A stretch of 64,000 nt of DNA. Source: Achromobacter sp. HZ34 (GTDB lineage Bacteria > Pseudomonadota > Gammaproteobacteria > Burkholderiales > Burkholderiaceae_B). Position 1 is the first letter of the stretch, and every line of letters starts with the position of its first letter. A program made the translations under genes and the position numbers. The notes under the pieces are model-generated. The model was not told the origin of the DNA, did no database searches, and was given only the letters and a program-made list of their open reading frames with translations. The stretch spans positions 1,521,259 through 1,585,258 of the forward strand of contig NZ_NJIX01000001.1 in NCBI RefSeq assembly GCF_002209485.1, given 5' to 3'. Below, piece after piece: positions 42,825-51,900 of the stretch.

Positions 42825-43849
42825 TCATCGATTGCCACGGCCACTACACCACGGCCCCCAAGGCGCTGGAAGACTGGCGCAACCGCCAGATCGCCGGTCT
42901 CAAGGATCCCGCGGCAGCGCCGCGCGCGGCCGACCTGCGCATCAGCGACGATGAGATACGTGAGTCCATCGTTGCCAACCAATTGCGCCTGATGCAGGAG
43001 CGCGGCAGCGACCTGACCATTTTTTCGCCGCGCGCGAGTTTCATGGCGCACCACATCGGCGACTTGCAGACCAGCCTGACCTGGGCCGCGATCTGCAATG
43101 AACTCTGCCACCGCGTCGCCGCGCTGTTTCCCGAGCACTTCATCGGCGCCGCCATGCTGCCGCAGTCGCCGGGCGCGCCCATCGCGACCTCGATCGCGGA
43201 ACTGGAACGCTGCGTCAAGGAATATGGCTTCGTCGCCATCAACCTGAACCCCGATCCTTCCGGCGGCCACTGGACGTCGCCGCCCCTGGGCGACCGCTAC
43301 TGGTATCCGTTGTACGAAAAAATGGTGGAGCACGACATCCCCGCCATGGTCCACGTCAGCACCAGCTGCAATGCCTGCTTCCACACCACGGGCGCGCATT
43401 ACCTGAATGCCGACACCACGGCATTCATGCAGTGCCTGACCTCGGACCTGTTCAAGGACTTCCCCACCCTGAAATTCGTCATCCCGCACGGCGGCGGCGC
43501 GGTGCCCTACCACTGGGGGCGCTTCCGCGGCCTGGCGCAGGAAATGAAGAAGCCGCCGCTGGACGAGTCGCTGCTGAACAATATTTTCTTCGACACCTGC
43601 GTCTACCACCAACCGGGCATCAACCTGCTGGCCGAGGTCATTCCCGTACGCAATGTGCTGTTCGCCAGCGAAATGATAGGCGCGGTGCGGGGCATCGATC
43701 CCACCACCGGTTTCCATTACGACGACACGCGGCGCTATATCGAGGCGGCGGCGCATCTCAGCCCCGCGGACCGGCAGCAGATCTACGAAGGCAACGCGCG
43801 GCGCGTGTATCCACGCCTGGATGCCGCGCTGAAGGCGCGCGGTAAATAG
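42821..43849 (+). CDS. 4-oxalomesaconate hydratase (GalB/LigJ-like amidohydrolase)
   Basis: A 342-residue amidohydrolase-2 protein. It starts MIIDCHGHYTT with HxH metal ligands His6 and His8 and contains FSPRASFMAHHIG, HGGGAVPYHWGRF and FASEMIGAVRGIDP, features of the LigJ branch. It hydrates 4-oxalomesaconate to 4-carboxy-4-hydroxy-2-oxoadipate. Its ATG overlaps the tautomerase stop, indicating coupled translation. The following aldolase (LigK/GalC type) is not encoded in this window. Confidence 0.9.
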   Translation: MIIDCHGHYTTAPKALEDWRNRQIAGLKDPAAAPRAADLRISDDEIRESIVANQLRLMQERGSDLTIFSPRASFMAHHIGDLQTSLTWAAICNELCHRVAALFPEHFIGAAMLPQSPGAPIATSIAELERCVKEYGFVAINLNPDPSGGHWTSPPLGDRYWYPLYEKMVEHDIPAMVHVSTSCNACFHTTGAHYLNADTTAFMQCLTSDLFKDFPTLKFVIPHGGGAVPYHWGRFRGLAQEMKKPPLDESLLNNIFFDTCVYHQPGINLLAEVIPVRNVLFASEMIGAVRGIDPTTGFHYDDTRRYIEAAAHLSPADRQQIYEGNARRVYPRLDAALKARGK

Positions 43850-43857
43850 CGGCCGCG

Positions 43858-43898
43858 GCTGACGTTGCGGTTGCGGCTGCGGCTGCGGCTGCGGTCGC
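43858..43898. repeat. GCGGCT/GCGGTT hexanucleotide run
   Basis: About seven imperfect units of GCGG(C/T)T between the hydratase stop and the next gene's ribosome-binding site (AGGAAGAG). Short simple repeat, not coding. Confidence 0.7.
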
Positions 43899-43941
43899 GC
43901 CATGCACCAGCGAAGCACAACAAAACCAAAAGGAAGAGACA

Positions 43942-44928
43942 ATGAAACTATCCCGTCGTGAATTCGTCCTCGGCGCGGCTGGCGCCTGCGCCGCCACCCT
44001 GCTGCCCGCGCTGGCCGAGGCCGGCAACTTCCCCGAACGCCCGCTGCGCCTGATCGTCCCCTTCGCGCCCGGCGGCAACGTCGACGCTACCGCCCGCGTC
44101 GTCAGTGCCGGCCTGACCGACGCCCTGCATGCGTCAGCCGTGGTGGAGAACAAGCCGGGCGCCGGGGGCAGCATCGGCGCCGACATGGTCGTGCGCTCGC
44201 CTGCCGACGGCTACACGCTGCTGGTCGGGTCCAACGGTCCGCTCACCGTCAACCCCTTCATCCAGGCACACCTGCCCTATGAGCCCATGCGCGACTTCGC
44301 GCCAGTGGCCATGTTCGGCTATGTGCCGCACGTGATCGTGGTCAATCCCGCGATCCCGGCGCGCAACATGGCGGAACTGATTGCCCTGTCCAAGCAGCGC
44401 CACATCAATACCGGCACGTCGGGCATAGGCAGCGCCACGCACCTGACGTTGCTGCGCTTCAATTCGCAGTCGGGCGCCCAGCTGGTGCATGTGCCCTATC
44501 GCGGGGGCGGTGCGTTGATCCCCGACCTGCTGGGCGGCAGCCTGGACGCCACCATGACGGAGTTCTCCACCGTGCTGCCGCTGCTGCGGGCCAACAAGGT
44601 GCGCGTCATCGCCGTGGCGTCCGAACAGCGCATGGCGTTGGCGCCGGAGATTCCCACCTTCATCGAAGCAGGCATTCCCAAGTTCATTGCGTCCAGCTAT
44701 GTCGGACTGCTGGCGCCTGCCAAGACGCCGGCGCCGGTCATCGCGTCGTTGCAACAGGGCGTGGCGGCCAGCCTGGACAATGCCGCCCTTGCCGGCAAGC
44801 TCAACGACCTGGGCGTCGTCGCCGCGTCCGCGCAGCAACGGACCGCGGCGGGCTTCGGCGCGTTCCTCCACAACGAGTTCCAGACCGCCAGGCAGGCAGT
44901 GGCGCTGGCGGGCATCAAGCCGGAGTAA
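43942..44928 (+). CDS. Bug-type solute-binding protein with Tat-like signal
   Basis: A 328-residue receptor. The N-terminus MKLSRREFVLGAAGA has a twin-arginine motif (SRREF) ahead of the hydrophobic stretch, so export is probably through Tat, unlike the other three Bug proteins of this window. The mature core shows LRLIVPFAPGGNVDAT, ENKPGAGGSIGADM, HVPYRGGG. It sits between the hydratase and a DctA-like carrier (gap two bases), suggesting capture of a di- or tricarboxylate that feeds the 4-oxalomesaconate steps. Confidence 0.92.
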   Translation: MKLSRREFVLGAAGACAATLLPALAEAGNFPERPLRLIVPFAPGGNVDATARVVSAGLTDALHASAVVENKPGAGGSIGADMVVRSPADGYTLLVGSNGPLTVNPFIQAHLPYEPMRDFAPVAMFGYVPHVIVVNPAIPARNMAELIALSKQRHINTGTSGIGSATHLTLLRFNSQSGAQLVHVPYRGGGALIPDLLGGSLDATMTEFSTVLPLLRANKVRVIAVASEQRMALAPEIPTFIEAGIPKFIASSYVGLLAPAKTPAPVIASLQQGVAASLDNAALAGKLNDLGVVAASAQQRTAAGFGAFLHNEFQTARQAVALAGIKPE

Positions 44929-44930
44929 CC

Positions 44931-46265
44931 GTGAAAATTCTCGGCAAGCTCTACGTGCAGGTGCTCATCGCCATCGGCCTGGCCATCGTGTTCGGCCTGG
45001 TCGCACCGAAGTATGCGGTGCAGATGAAGCCCCTGGGCGAAGGATTCATCGCGCTGCTGAAAATGATGTTGGGTCCCATCATTTTCTGCACCGTCGTGCA
45101 TGGTGTCGGCCATGTCAGGGACTTCCGCAAGTTGGGCCGGCTGGGGCTGAAGACCCTGCTCTACTTCGAAGTGGTCAGCACCCTGGCGATGCTGGTGGGC
45201 TTCACCGTCGTCAATGTCCTGCGCCCCGGCGACGGCCTGCATGCTTCGGCACTGCAAGCCGCCAGCCACGCCACCGATGGCATCCTGAAAGCCAGCAGCG
45301 CGGACTTCTCGCTCACGCACTTCCTGCTGTCCATCATTCCCCGCACGCTGCTTTCCGCGTTCACGTCGGGCGACATCCTGCCGGTGCTGTTCGTTTCCCT
45401 GCTGGTCGGCGCCGCGCTCAGCCTGACCGGCAAGCCCGACTGGATCGCTTACAAGCTGCTGGATGAAGCCCAGGCCATCGTTTTCAAGATCCTCGGCTTC
45501 ATCATGCGCCTGTCGCCCCTGGGCGCTTTCGGCGCCATGGCCGCCGCCGTGGGCAGCTATGGCGGCAACACGCTGCTGTATCTGCTGCGCTATATCCTCA
45601 CCTACTACGCCAGCACCCTGATCTTCATCTTCGTCATCCTGGGTGCGGTGGCGGCGCTGGCGGGACTGTCCATTTTCCGCATTCTCTCGGTGATCAAGGA
45701 CGAGGCCATCCTTGCCATGGGCACGGCCGCGAGCGAAGCCGCGTTTCCGCGGCTGGTAGGCAAGCTCGGGCAGGCGGGTTGTGACGAGGCCGTGGTCGGC
45801 TTCGTGCTGCCGGCGGGCTACAGCTTCAACATCGACGGGGCTTGCCTCTACATGGCCTGCGGGGTCGGCTTCATTGCCCAGGCCACCGACACGCCACTGC
45901 CCTTGTCGCAACAGCTGGCGCTGCTGGCCGTGATGCTGGTGACGTCCAAAGGCGGCGCCGGCGCGGCGGGCGGCGCCCTGGTCAAGCTGACGGCCACGCT
46001 GCAATCGACCGGCGTACTGCCGTTGTCGGGGGTGGGCCTGTTGTTCGGCATCGATCGCGTCCTGGCCATTGCCACGTCGACCACCAATGTCATCGGCAAC
46101 AGCGTGGCGGTATTCGTGCTGTCCAAATGGGAAGGCATGTTCGACCGGTCCCGCTTCGATGCCTTTGGCCGCACGGCAGTCCCTGACGACACCGCGTCAT
46201 CCGTACCATCGACACCGCAGCAGGCGCAAGGCCGGAAACGGCCCGCCACCGAACCCGCTGCCTGA
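44931..46265 (+). CDS. dicarboxylate/amino acid:cation symporter (DctA-like)
   Basis: A 444-residue inner-membrane carrier of the DAACS family. Landmarks: FIALLKMMLGPIIFCTV in the third helix, RLSPLGAFGAMA, and the substrate-site segments GYSFNIDGACLYM and TSKGGAGAAGGAL (re-entrant hairpins), ending in a hydrophilic Pro/Ala tail. Length equals DctA. The GTG start follows the Bug stop after two bases, so it is co-translated. It probably imports the carboxylated substrate of the operon. Confidence 0.94.
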   Translation: MKILGKLYVQVLIAIGLAIVFGLVAPKYAVQMKPLGEGFIALLKMMLGPIIFCTVVHGVGHVRDFRKLGRLGLKTLLYFEVVSTLAMLVGFTVVNVLRPGDGLHASALQAASHATDGILKASSADFSLTHFLLSIIPRTLLSAFTSGDILPVLFVSLLVGAALSLTGKPDWIAYKLLDEAQAIVFKILGFIMRLSPLGAFGAMAAAVGSYGGNTLLYLLRYILTYYASTLIFIFVILGAVAALAGLSIFRILSVIKDEAILAMGTAASEAAFPRLVGKLGQAGCDEAVVGFVLPAGYSFNIDGACLYMACGVGFIAQATDTPLPLSQQLALLAVMLVTSKGGAGAAGGALVKLTATLQSTGVLPLSGVGLLFGIDRVLAIATSTTNVIGNSVAVFVLSKWEGMFDRSRFDAFGRTAVPDDTASSVPSTPQQAQGRKRPATEPAA

Positions 46266-46302
46266 CACGCACTCCTCTCAATCCGCATTCCGGAGAATCC
46301 TG

Positions 46303-47214
46303 ATGCAACAACAAGCCTCCAACACCGCGCGCAGCATTGCCATCGTCGGCTTCGGCGAAGTCGGTCCCATCCTGGCGCAAGCACTCGTCGAGCAGGGCTG
46401 CACGGTCACGACCTACGACACCAAGCTGGCCGACGCGGCCACCCGCCCGCAGATCCAGGCGCGCGCCGAGCGCAGCGGTGCCCGCGTGGCCGACACGCTG
46501 GCCGCCGCGCTTGAGGGCGCGCAGTGGGTGCTGTCGGCCGTCACCGCCAGCCAGGCCGAAGCCGTTGCCACGGCGGCAGCGCCGCTGATGAAGAAGGGCC
46601 AGGTTTTCATCGACCTGAATTCCGTGTCGCCCAAGGTCAAGCAAGGCAATTGCGCGAAGATCGAAAGCGGTGGCGCCGATTATGTGGAGTCGGCCGTCAT
46701 GGCGCCGGTGCCGCCGCAGGGCATCCGCGTGCCCATGCTGCTGGGCGGACGGCGCGCGAAAGAGATTTCCGAGCAGCTCAACACGCTGGGCTGGCGCACC
46801 CAGACGGTGGCCGACGATATCGGCCTGGCCTCGGCCATCAAGCTGTGCCGCAGCATCATGATCAAGGGCACCGAAGCGCTGTGCGTGCAATCCATGCTGG
46901 CGGCCCGCCACTTCGGCGTGGACGAGCGCGTGCTGACGTCGCTGCATGCGACCTTCCCCGGTGTGGGCTGGGACAAGGGTTATGAAGCCTATCTGATCGG
47001 CCGGGTCGCCGAGCATGGCCAACGCCGCTCGGAGGAAATGCGCGAAGCCGCCGCCATGCTGGGCGAGATCGGCATGAATGGCAGCCTGGCCACGGCCATC
47101 GCCGACGTGCAGGAAAAGCTGGCCCGCAAAGGCCTGTCCCTGCGCGGCGACCTCGACGACCAAGGCCGCCTGCCTGAATGGCGCACGCTGCTGGAGAATT
47201 CCGATATCGGCTGA
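46303..47214 (+). CDS. NAD(P)-binding dehydrogenase (3-hydroxyisobutyrate/6-phosphogluconate dehydrogenase-like)
   Basis: 303 residues. An N-terminal Rossmann domain with GFGEVG at 16-21 and the beta-hydroxyacid segment VFIDLNSVSPKVK is followed by an all-helical C-terminal domain of the DUF1932 type, including IKLCRSIMIKG (catalytic Lys region). It oxidises a beta-hydroxy acid with NAD(P). The ATG at 46303 has GGAGAA eight bases upstream; the longer open frame runs back into the DctA-like gene out of frame and is not used. Last gene of the 41682-47214 operon. Confidence 0.88.
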   Translation: MQQQASNTARSIAIVGFGEVGPILAQALVEQGCTVTTYDTKLADAATRPQIQARAERSGARVADTLAAALEGAQWVLSAVTASQAEAVATAAAPLMKKGQVFIDLNSVSPKVKQGNCAKIESGGADYVESAVMAPVPPQGIRVPMLLGGRRAKEISEQLNTLGWRTQTVADDIGLASAIKLCRSIMIKGTEALCVQSMLAARHFGVDERVLTSLHATFPGVGWDKGYEAYLIGRVAEHGQRRSEEMREAAAMLGEIGMNGSLATAIADVQEKLARKGLSLRGDLDDQGRLPEWRTLLENSDIG

Positions 47215-47326
47215 AGCCAGGACGTGTCGCTAGACACACGGCATCGGCTCGGGAAACCTGCAAAGGTTTCCAAGCGGCTGGCGCTTGAAGAAAGCTGGGG
47301 GAAGCTTGAAACGACAGGGAGGGGGG

Positions 47327-47402
47327 TGGTGGGTGCTACAGGGGTCGAACCTGTGACCTACGCCTTGTAAGGGCGCCGCTCTACCAACTGAGCTAAGCAC
47401 CC
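47327..47402 (-). tRNA. tRNA-Val (TAC)
   Basis: 76 bases including encoded CCA. Acceptor GGGTGCT/AGCACCC, D-arm GCTCAGTTGGTAGAGC, anticodon loop CTTACAA (anticodon TAC, valine), T-loop GGTTCGAACCC. It reads GUA (and GUG/GUU by wobble). It lies alone between the dehydrogenase gene and hup. Confidence 0.97.
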
Positions 47403-47538
47403 GGTTCGCGTCTGGGATTCAAACAACGAATCGAGCAAGACGCGAATTATATCTGGCTGCGGTAGCGACTGCAAACGGCTGGCGCTACCTGACGCACAGC
47501 ACGGCACCGTCCATCGCCGCGGCCCGCCGCCCAAATAA

Positions 47539-47568
47539 AAATGGCGAGCATCGGATTGCTCGCCATTT
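47539..47568 (-). terminator. terminator of HU gene
   Basis: 12-base perfect stem AAATGGCGAGCA / TGCTCGCCATTT with a six-base loop, 35 bases past the HU stop on the minus strand, followed by TTTATTT. Confidence 0.9.
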
Positions 47569-47602
47569 GTGCCGTCTTCATAGACGGCGTCCTTCAGAGG
47601 AC

Positions 47603-47875
47603 TCAGTTCACGGCGTCCTTCAGGGCCTTGCCCGGACGGAACTTCGGCACTTTGCCCTTCTTGATCTTGATTGCTTCACCGGTGCGCGGGTTGCGACCCG
47701 TACGAGCGGCGCGCGTGGTGACGGCGAACGTGCCAAAACCCACCAGCGTGACCGTGCCACCCTTCTTCAGCGTGCCTTTGACGGCGCCAATCAGCGCGTC
47801 CAACGCACGACCAGCAGCGGCCTTCGAAATGTCGGCCTTGCCGGCGATGTGGTCGATGAGCTCAGTTTTATTCAT
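47603..47875 (-). CDS. DNA-binding protein HU
   Basis: A 90-residue histone-like protein. The sequence [18 protein letters not shown] begins the typical HU helices; the DNA-clasping arm [15 protein letters not shown] with the conserved NP and the closing [15 protein letters not shown] follow. Length and residues match HU-beta rather than IHF. It compacts nucleoid DNA as a dimer. It is monocistronic, with its own terminator. Confidence 0.97.
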   Translation of the reverse strand: MNKTELIDHIAGKADISKAAAGRALDALIGAVKGTLKKGGTVTLVGFGTFAVTTRAARTGRNPRTGEAIKIKKGKVPKFRPGKALKDAVN

Positions 47876-48247
47876 TCAGTTCTACCCCTCACAGGTAAAT
47901 AGAAGTCCACCGGCCTGCGGCTGGCAATGCGGCCGGCAAAACATTCGGAACGGTTTTTTTTCAAGCGAGTTTGCACTGCAAACCACTACATTCAGTGCCA
48001 CGTCGCCTATGCTGCAGGCGCTGATCAAACCGCGGGGGAGCGCCGACGACGTAGAGGCGTATTAGGCCTCGCTGCGATAGGACTGTCAAGGGAGATGAGC
48101 CCCAGAGCCGCGCCGTTACTAGGTTTGCCCGATATGCGGTTGACGCTTTGCCATCCTTGTGCCTAATCCATACAACAGATTACCTATGGAGAATCACAAG
48201 GCGATCAGCAATCGATAAACGGCAAGCCAGGCCTGCCGTTCACCGCT
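47876..48247. other. intergenic region between HU and sulfhydrylase genes
   Basis: 372 bases. It must contain the HU promoter (part nearest 47876), but no confident -35/-10 pair was seen. A T8 tract is at 47954-47961. No hairpin terminator for the sulfhydrylase gene, repeat or small gene was recognised. Confidence 0.5.
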
Positions 48248-49492
48248 TTACTTGTTCAGGCAAGCACGCAGCGCCTGGTCGAAATCGCCCAGCAGATCGG
48301 CTTCGTCCTCGATGCCGACAGAGACGCGCAGGAAGCTGTCGGCAATGCCCATTTGCGCGCGCCGCGCCGGGCCCATTTCGTAATAGATGGTGTGGGCCGC
48401 CGGCAGTGCCAGCGTGCGCGTGTCGCCCAGGTGGGTAGCCAGAATCACGACATCGAGACGGTTCAGGAAATCAAAACAATCGATGCCGTCGACCAACTCC
48501 ACGCCCATCAAGCCGCCGTAGCGGCCGCCGAACAGGTCCTTGGCGCGATCATGCTGCGGATGGTCTTCCAGGCCCGGGTAATACACCTTGGCGACGCCGT
48601 CGTGGCCCTGCAGGAAACGCGCCAGCGCCAGGGCATTGTCGCTATGCTTGCGCATGCGCAACGCCAGCGTCTCGGCGCCCACCGCGATGCGGTGCGCCGG
48701 TTCGGCCGCCAGGGTGCCGCCCATGTCGCGCAGGCCCTTTTTCTTGATCTGCAACAAGCCCCAGCCGGTCGGCGCGCCCTTCTTGTACGCGTCATGGATG
48801 GCCGGGTAGTTCGACCAGTCATACAGCCCCGTGTCCGTCACCGAACCGCCCAACGCATGGGCATGGCCGCCGATGTACTTGGACAGCGAGTTCATCACCA
48901 GCGCGGCGCCGACCTCGACGCCACGGAACAGGAAAGGCGACGTCAAGGTGTTGTCGATGACGTAGACCAGATTGTGCTGCTGGCACAGCGCACCGATGCC
49001 GCGCAGGTCCGCCACCTGGGTGCCGGGATTGGCCACGGTCTCGACGAAGACCATGCGGGTATTGGGCCGCAAGGCCGCGCGCACCTGTTCGGTATCCGTG
49101 GCATCGACGAAGGTCACTTCCACGCCCAGCGCGGCCATGGTGCCGAGCAGGCTGGTGGTGTTGCCGAAGATGAACTGGCTGCTGACCAGGTGATCGCCGG
49201 CGCGCAGCAAGGTACCGAAGATGGCCGACAGGGCCGCCATGCCGGTAGCGAAACTGACCGTGGACGCGCCGCCTTCCATGCCCGTGATCTTGGCTTCCAG
49301 CGCGGTGGTGGTCGGCGTGCCTTGGCGCGCATAGGTGAAACCGGCCTTGCCCTGGAAAACGGCCGCCAGCTCCCGTGCATCCTCATAACCATATTCCGAC
49401 GAGGTATGCATGGGCTTGTGCACGGCGCCATGTTCGATCGGGCTGCGGCGGTCGGAATGCAGGATGGAAGTGGTGAAGCCGTTCTTTTTCAT
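48248..49492 (-). CDS. PLP-dependent Cys/Met metabolism enzyme (O-succinyl/O-acetylhomoserine sulfhydrylase-like)
   Basis: A 414-residue enzyme of the cystathionine gamma-synthase family. YARQGTPTTTALE begins the active-site region (Tyr54, Arg56), the PLP-stacking segment FATGMAAL follows at 81-88, Asp180 (VYVIDNTL) pairs with the cofactor pyridine nitrogen, and Lys205 (NSLSKYIGGH) forms the Schiff base. The closing DSFLRVSVGIED fits the family. It makes homocysteine or cystathionine from activated homoserine; the exact sulfur donor and acyl group cannot be read. Probably monocistronic. Confidence 0.92.
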   Translation of the reverse strand: MKKNGFTTSILHSDRRSPIEHGAVHKPMHTSSEYGYEDARELAAVFQGKAGFTYARQGTPTTTALEAKITGMEGGASTVSFATGMAALSAIFGTLLRAGDHLVSSQFIFGNTTSLLGTMAALGVEVTFVDATDTEQVRAALRPNTRMVFVETVANPGTQVADLRGIGALCQQHNLVYVIDNTLTSPFLFRGVEVGAALVMNSLSKYIGGHAHALGGSVTDTGLYDWSNYPAIHDAYKKGAPTGWGLLQIKKKGLRDMGGTLAAEPAHRIAVGAETLALRMRKHSDNALALARFLQGHDGVAKVYYPGLEDHPQHDRAKDLFGGRYGGLMGVELVDGIDCFDFLNRLDVVILATHLGDTRTLALPAAHTIYYEMGPARRAQMGIADSFLRVSVGIEDEADLLGDFDQALRACLNK

Positions 49493-49679
49493 GGTGTGAA
49501 CCGAAGACGATTAAGGGGCTGTAACGGTGGGCCCATGGCCGCGGACACGGGGCCATGGCCGCGGGGCAGCGGCATGGACGGCACGGGACCCACGCCGTCG
49601 ACGAAGAAAAGTCCCAGGCATTCTACCGCTGCCGCCCTTGCCCCGTCGCGCCCGCGCGCGCCGCGCAGGCCCGGCGCGG
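49493..49679. other. intergenic stretch with a 12-bp direct repeat
   Basis: 187 bases containing CCATGGCCGCGG twice (49533-49544 and 49553-49564), 20 bases apart. Each copy overlaps a GGCCATGG-like palindrome. Upstream of the sulfhydrylase start; role unknown. Confidence 0.45.
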
Positions 49680-51743
49680 TCAATTACCGGTACGGAACAT
49701 GGCCTGCATGGCCTGGTCGCGCGTCGCCGGCGGCTGCTTGAGCAGGGTTTCGTAGAAGGAAATATTGGCGTCGCAACGCAGGGCCGGCTGGTCCTTGTGG
49801 GCCTGCTCGTCCATGAGCACCGTGCGCAGCGGCGCCGGCATCGCGCCCATCACGGCGCGCAACGCCTGTCGGGCCGTCCTGGCATCGATCGGCGGCGTGC
49901 GCGCGGGCGGCGCGGCCAGTAGCTGCGTCACCACCGCCACCTCCTCGGCCGTGATGGCCGGCGGCAGCGTGCGGGTGATGTCCAACGTGCCTTCCGTCAC
50001 CTGCACGCAAGCCAGCGGGCTGACGGCGCGCGCCGCATTCAGCTCGGTCAGCACCAGGCGGCTGAAGCGTTCCAGGTCCTTGGCGTCGGTCTCGCGCAGC
50101 AAGGCCGGCAAGGTCGCTGCCGTCACGGCGCGCATCGCCGTCATCACTTCGCCATCGTTGCCGCCGCGCTGCTGGACAGCCCAACCCTGGTCCACCACCT
50201 TGTCTATCGTGCCCGGGAAGCGCCGGTCGTAGGCGAGGAATATGGGTTCGCGCCGCACCACTTGCAGCAGGCTGTCACGGTTCTTCATCAAGGCATAACG
50301 GCTGGTTTCACCGCCCAGCGACACTTGCGTCACCACCTTGGCGTCGGCCAGTTGCTGCTCGGTCGGATACCAGACCGACTCGCTGGGCGTTTCCGAGACG
50401 CGCTTGACGAACCAATCGGGCAGGCCGGCTTCCCGATAGCGCTCCATCATGTCGTCGCCGGCGATGGCGTCGATGGTCTTGCCGCCGAAGGGGGAGTACG
50501 GGCGATGGAAACCGATACGTGCCTGGGGCGTGGCCGCGCGCTCGCGGCCCGCCAGGAAGGCATACGTGCAGGCGCTGGCGCAATACTCGTCGACATAAGT
50601 AGCCAGGTGGCGCGTGCGCACCAGGTTGGCGAGCAGTTCGCCTTCCTGCAGGCGCCCGCCCGGCGAACTCAGCACCAGCGTCGTGGCCTGCGGCGCGGCA
50701 TCGAGCGCCTGGCGCACGCGATCGGCGGCGCCCAGGTGCAGGAAGCCGACCAGGATCACCGATTTGCCGTCCGGCGCGGCCTTCACATCCAGGTCGCCGC
50801 CCAGCACGTCCTTGCCGATGGCCAGCATGGCCAGGTCCTTGACCGGGCCGAGCGGCGCGGTGGTTACCAGTTCCAGCGTGAGCCAGGCCAGGCACACCAG
50901 CATGACCTGCATCACGACGGCGCGTTTCCTGGCACGGCCCTGCGCCAGCCGCACGTCCGCGCAACGCCACAGGCCGACTGCCCACCACACCAGTCCGAGC
51001 AAGGCCAGCACCAGCGCGGCCACGCTTTCCAGCGACAGCAGCTGCAAGGACGAATGGCCCTTCATCGACAGGGCAAGGTAGCCGTGCGCGAACAGGAACA
51101 GCAGGCTGAACAGGACGCCGTTGATCCAGAACGTCACCCACAAAGGCAGTTGGCCGCGCCAATGCCGCAGGAAATAATTGCCGCGGCGGACCGGCGCGGC
51201 TGGCGTCGTCGCCGTCGGCGATTCAGATGTGGATGTGGATGTAGATGGAGACGTGGACGTGGACGTGGATGGGGATGGCGATGGGAATGGGGATGGCGAT
51301 GGGGACGTGGATGTGGATGGGAATGCGGACGTGGCCGCGAGATCGGCCCGCCCATCGCGGCCAGCCGCCCTCAAGCCAGCCCGCCGCAGAGCGAAGGCAT
51401 TGAACGGTCCCAGCACGCCAGCAAGGAAAACCATCAGCAAGCCCGACCGCGACTCGACCTGGTCCGCCACCGCCGTCGATGCGAACATGGCCACCAGATC
51501 GAGGACCGTGAACACGGTCACCGCCAACGCGCATGCCAGCGCGAACCGGCGCAGCCACAGCGACGCAGCGGGCCGCAGCCCCAGCCAGGCCGTAACCGCC
51601 GCCAGCCCGCAGAACACCCCGTCGCTGAACGAATTCCACGGCTTGCCGCCGTGCAATGGCACCCAGACCGTCATCGCGATCATGGCAAGCACGAGCAACG
51701 CATCGATGCGCCGCATGGAACGGACAAACCAGGATTGCTGCAT
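49680..51743 (-). CDS. multi-pass membrane protein with ClpP-like (COG3904-type) domain, paralog A
   Basis: 687 residues. Four hydrophobic segments lie in 13-125, then a Ser/Thr/Pro low-complexity linker (about 141-182), the box GNYFLRHWRGQLPLW (188-202), three more membrane segments (about 203-300), then a soluble domain. That domain has the ClpP/crotonase-like pattern SSPGG (359-363), CASAC with candidate nucleophile Ser390, FLAGRER and GFHRP (His413). A helical C-terminal region follows. The ATG at 51743 is chosen because it aligns with the start of the paralog upstream (WFxRxMR). Function unknown; a membrane-bound serine protease or scaffold is inferred. Confidence 0.8.
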   Translation of the reverse strand: MQQSWFVRSMRRIDALLVLAMIAMTVWVPLHGGKPWNSFSDGVFCGLAAVTAWLGLRPAASLWLRRFALACALAVTVFTVLDLVAMFASTAVADQVESRSGLLMVFLAGVLGPFNAFALRRAGLRAAGRDGRADLAATSAFPSTSTSPSPSPFPSPSPSTSTSTSPSTSTSTSESPTATTPAAPVRRGNYFLRHWRGQLPLWVTFWINGVLFSLLFLFAHGYLALSMKGHSSLQLLSLESVAALVLALLGLVWWAVGLWRCADVRLAQGRARKRAVVMQVMLVCLAWLTLELVTTAPLGPVKDLAMLAIGKDVLGGDLDVKAAPDGKSVILVGFLHLGAADRVRQALDAAPQATTLVLSSPGGRLQEGELLANLVRTRHLATYVDEYCASACTYAFLAGRERAATPQARIGFHRPYSPFGGKTIDAIAGDDMMERYREAGLPDWFVKRVSETPSESVWYPTEQQLADAKVVTQVSLGGETSRYALMKNRDSLLQVVRREPIFLAYDRRFPGTIDKVVDQGWAVQQRGGNDGEVMTAMRAVTAATLPALLRETDAKDLERFSRLVLTELNAARAVSPLACVQVTEGTLDITRTLPPAITAEEVAVVTQLLAAPPARTPPIDARTARQALRAVMGAMPAPLRTVLMDEQAHKDQPALRCDANISFYETLLKQPPATRDQAMQAMFRTGN

Positions 51744-51900
51744 GCTGCTGCCTGTGTTGTGGCGTCGACAACAGGACTGTCGCGCCGGCGCCGACATTGA
51801 CGCGGCCAGGCGTCGCCTGCCTCACCGCGGCCCGGCTGGTCCGGGCTCCCGTATGCTACAACGCTTCGGCAAGACAACCGGTCGCGTCGCCACGGCAGGT

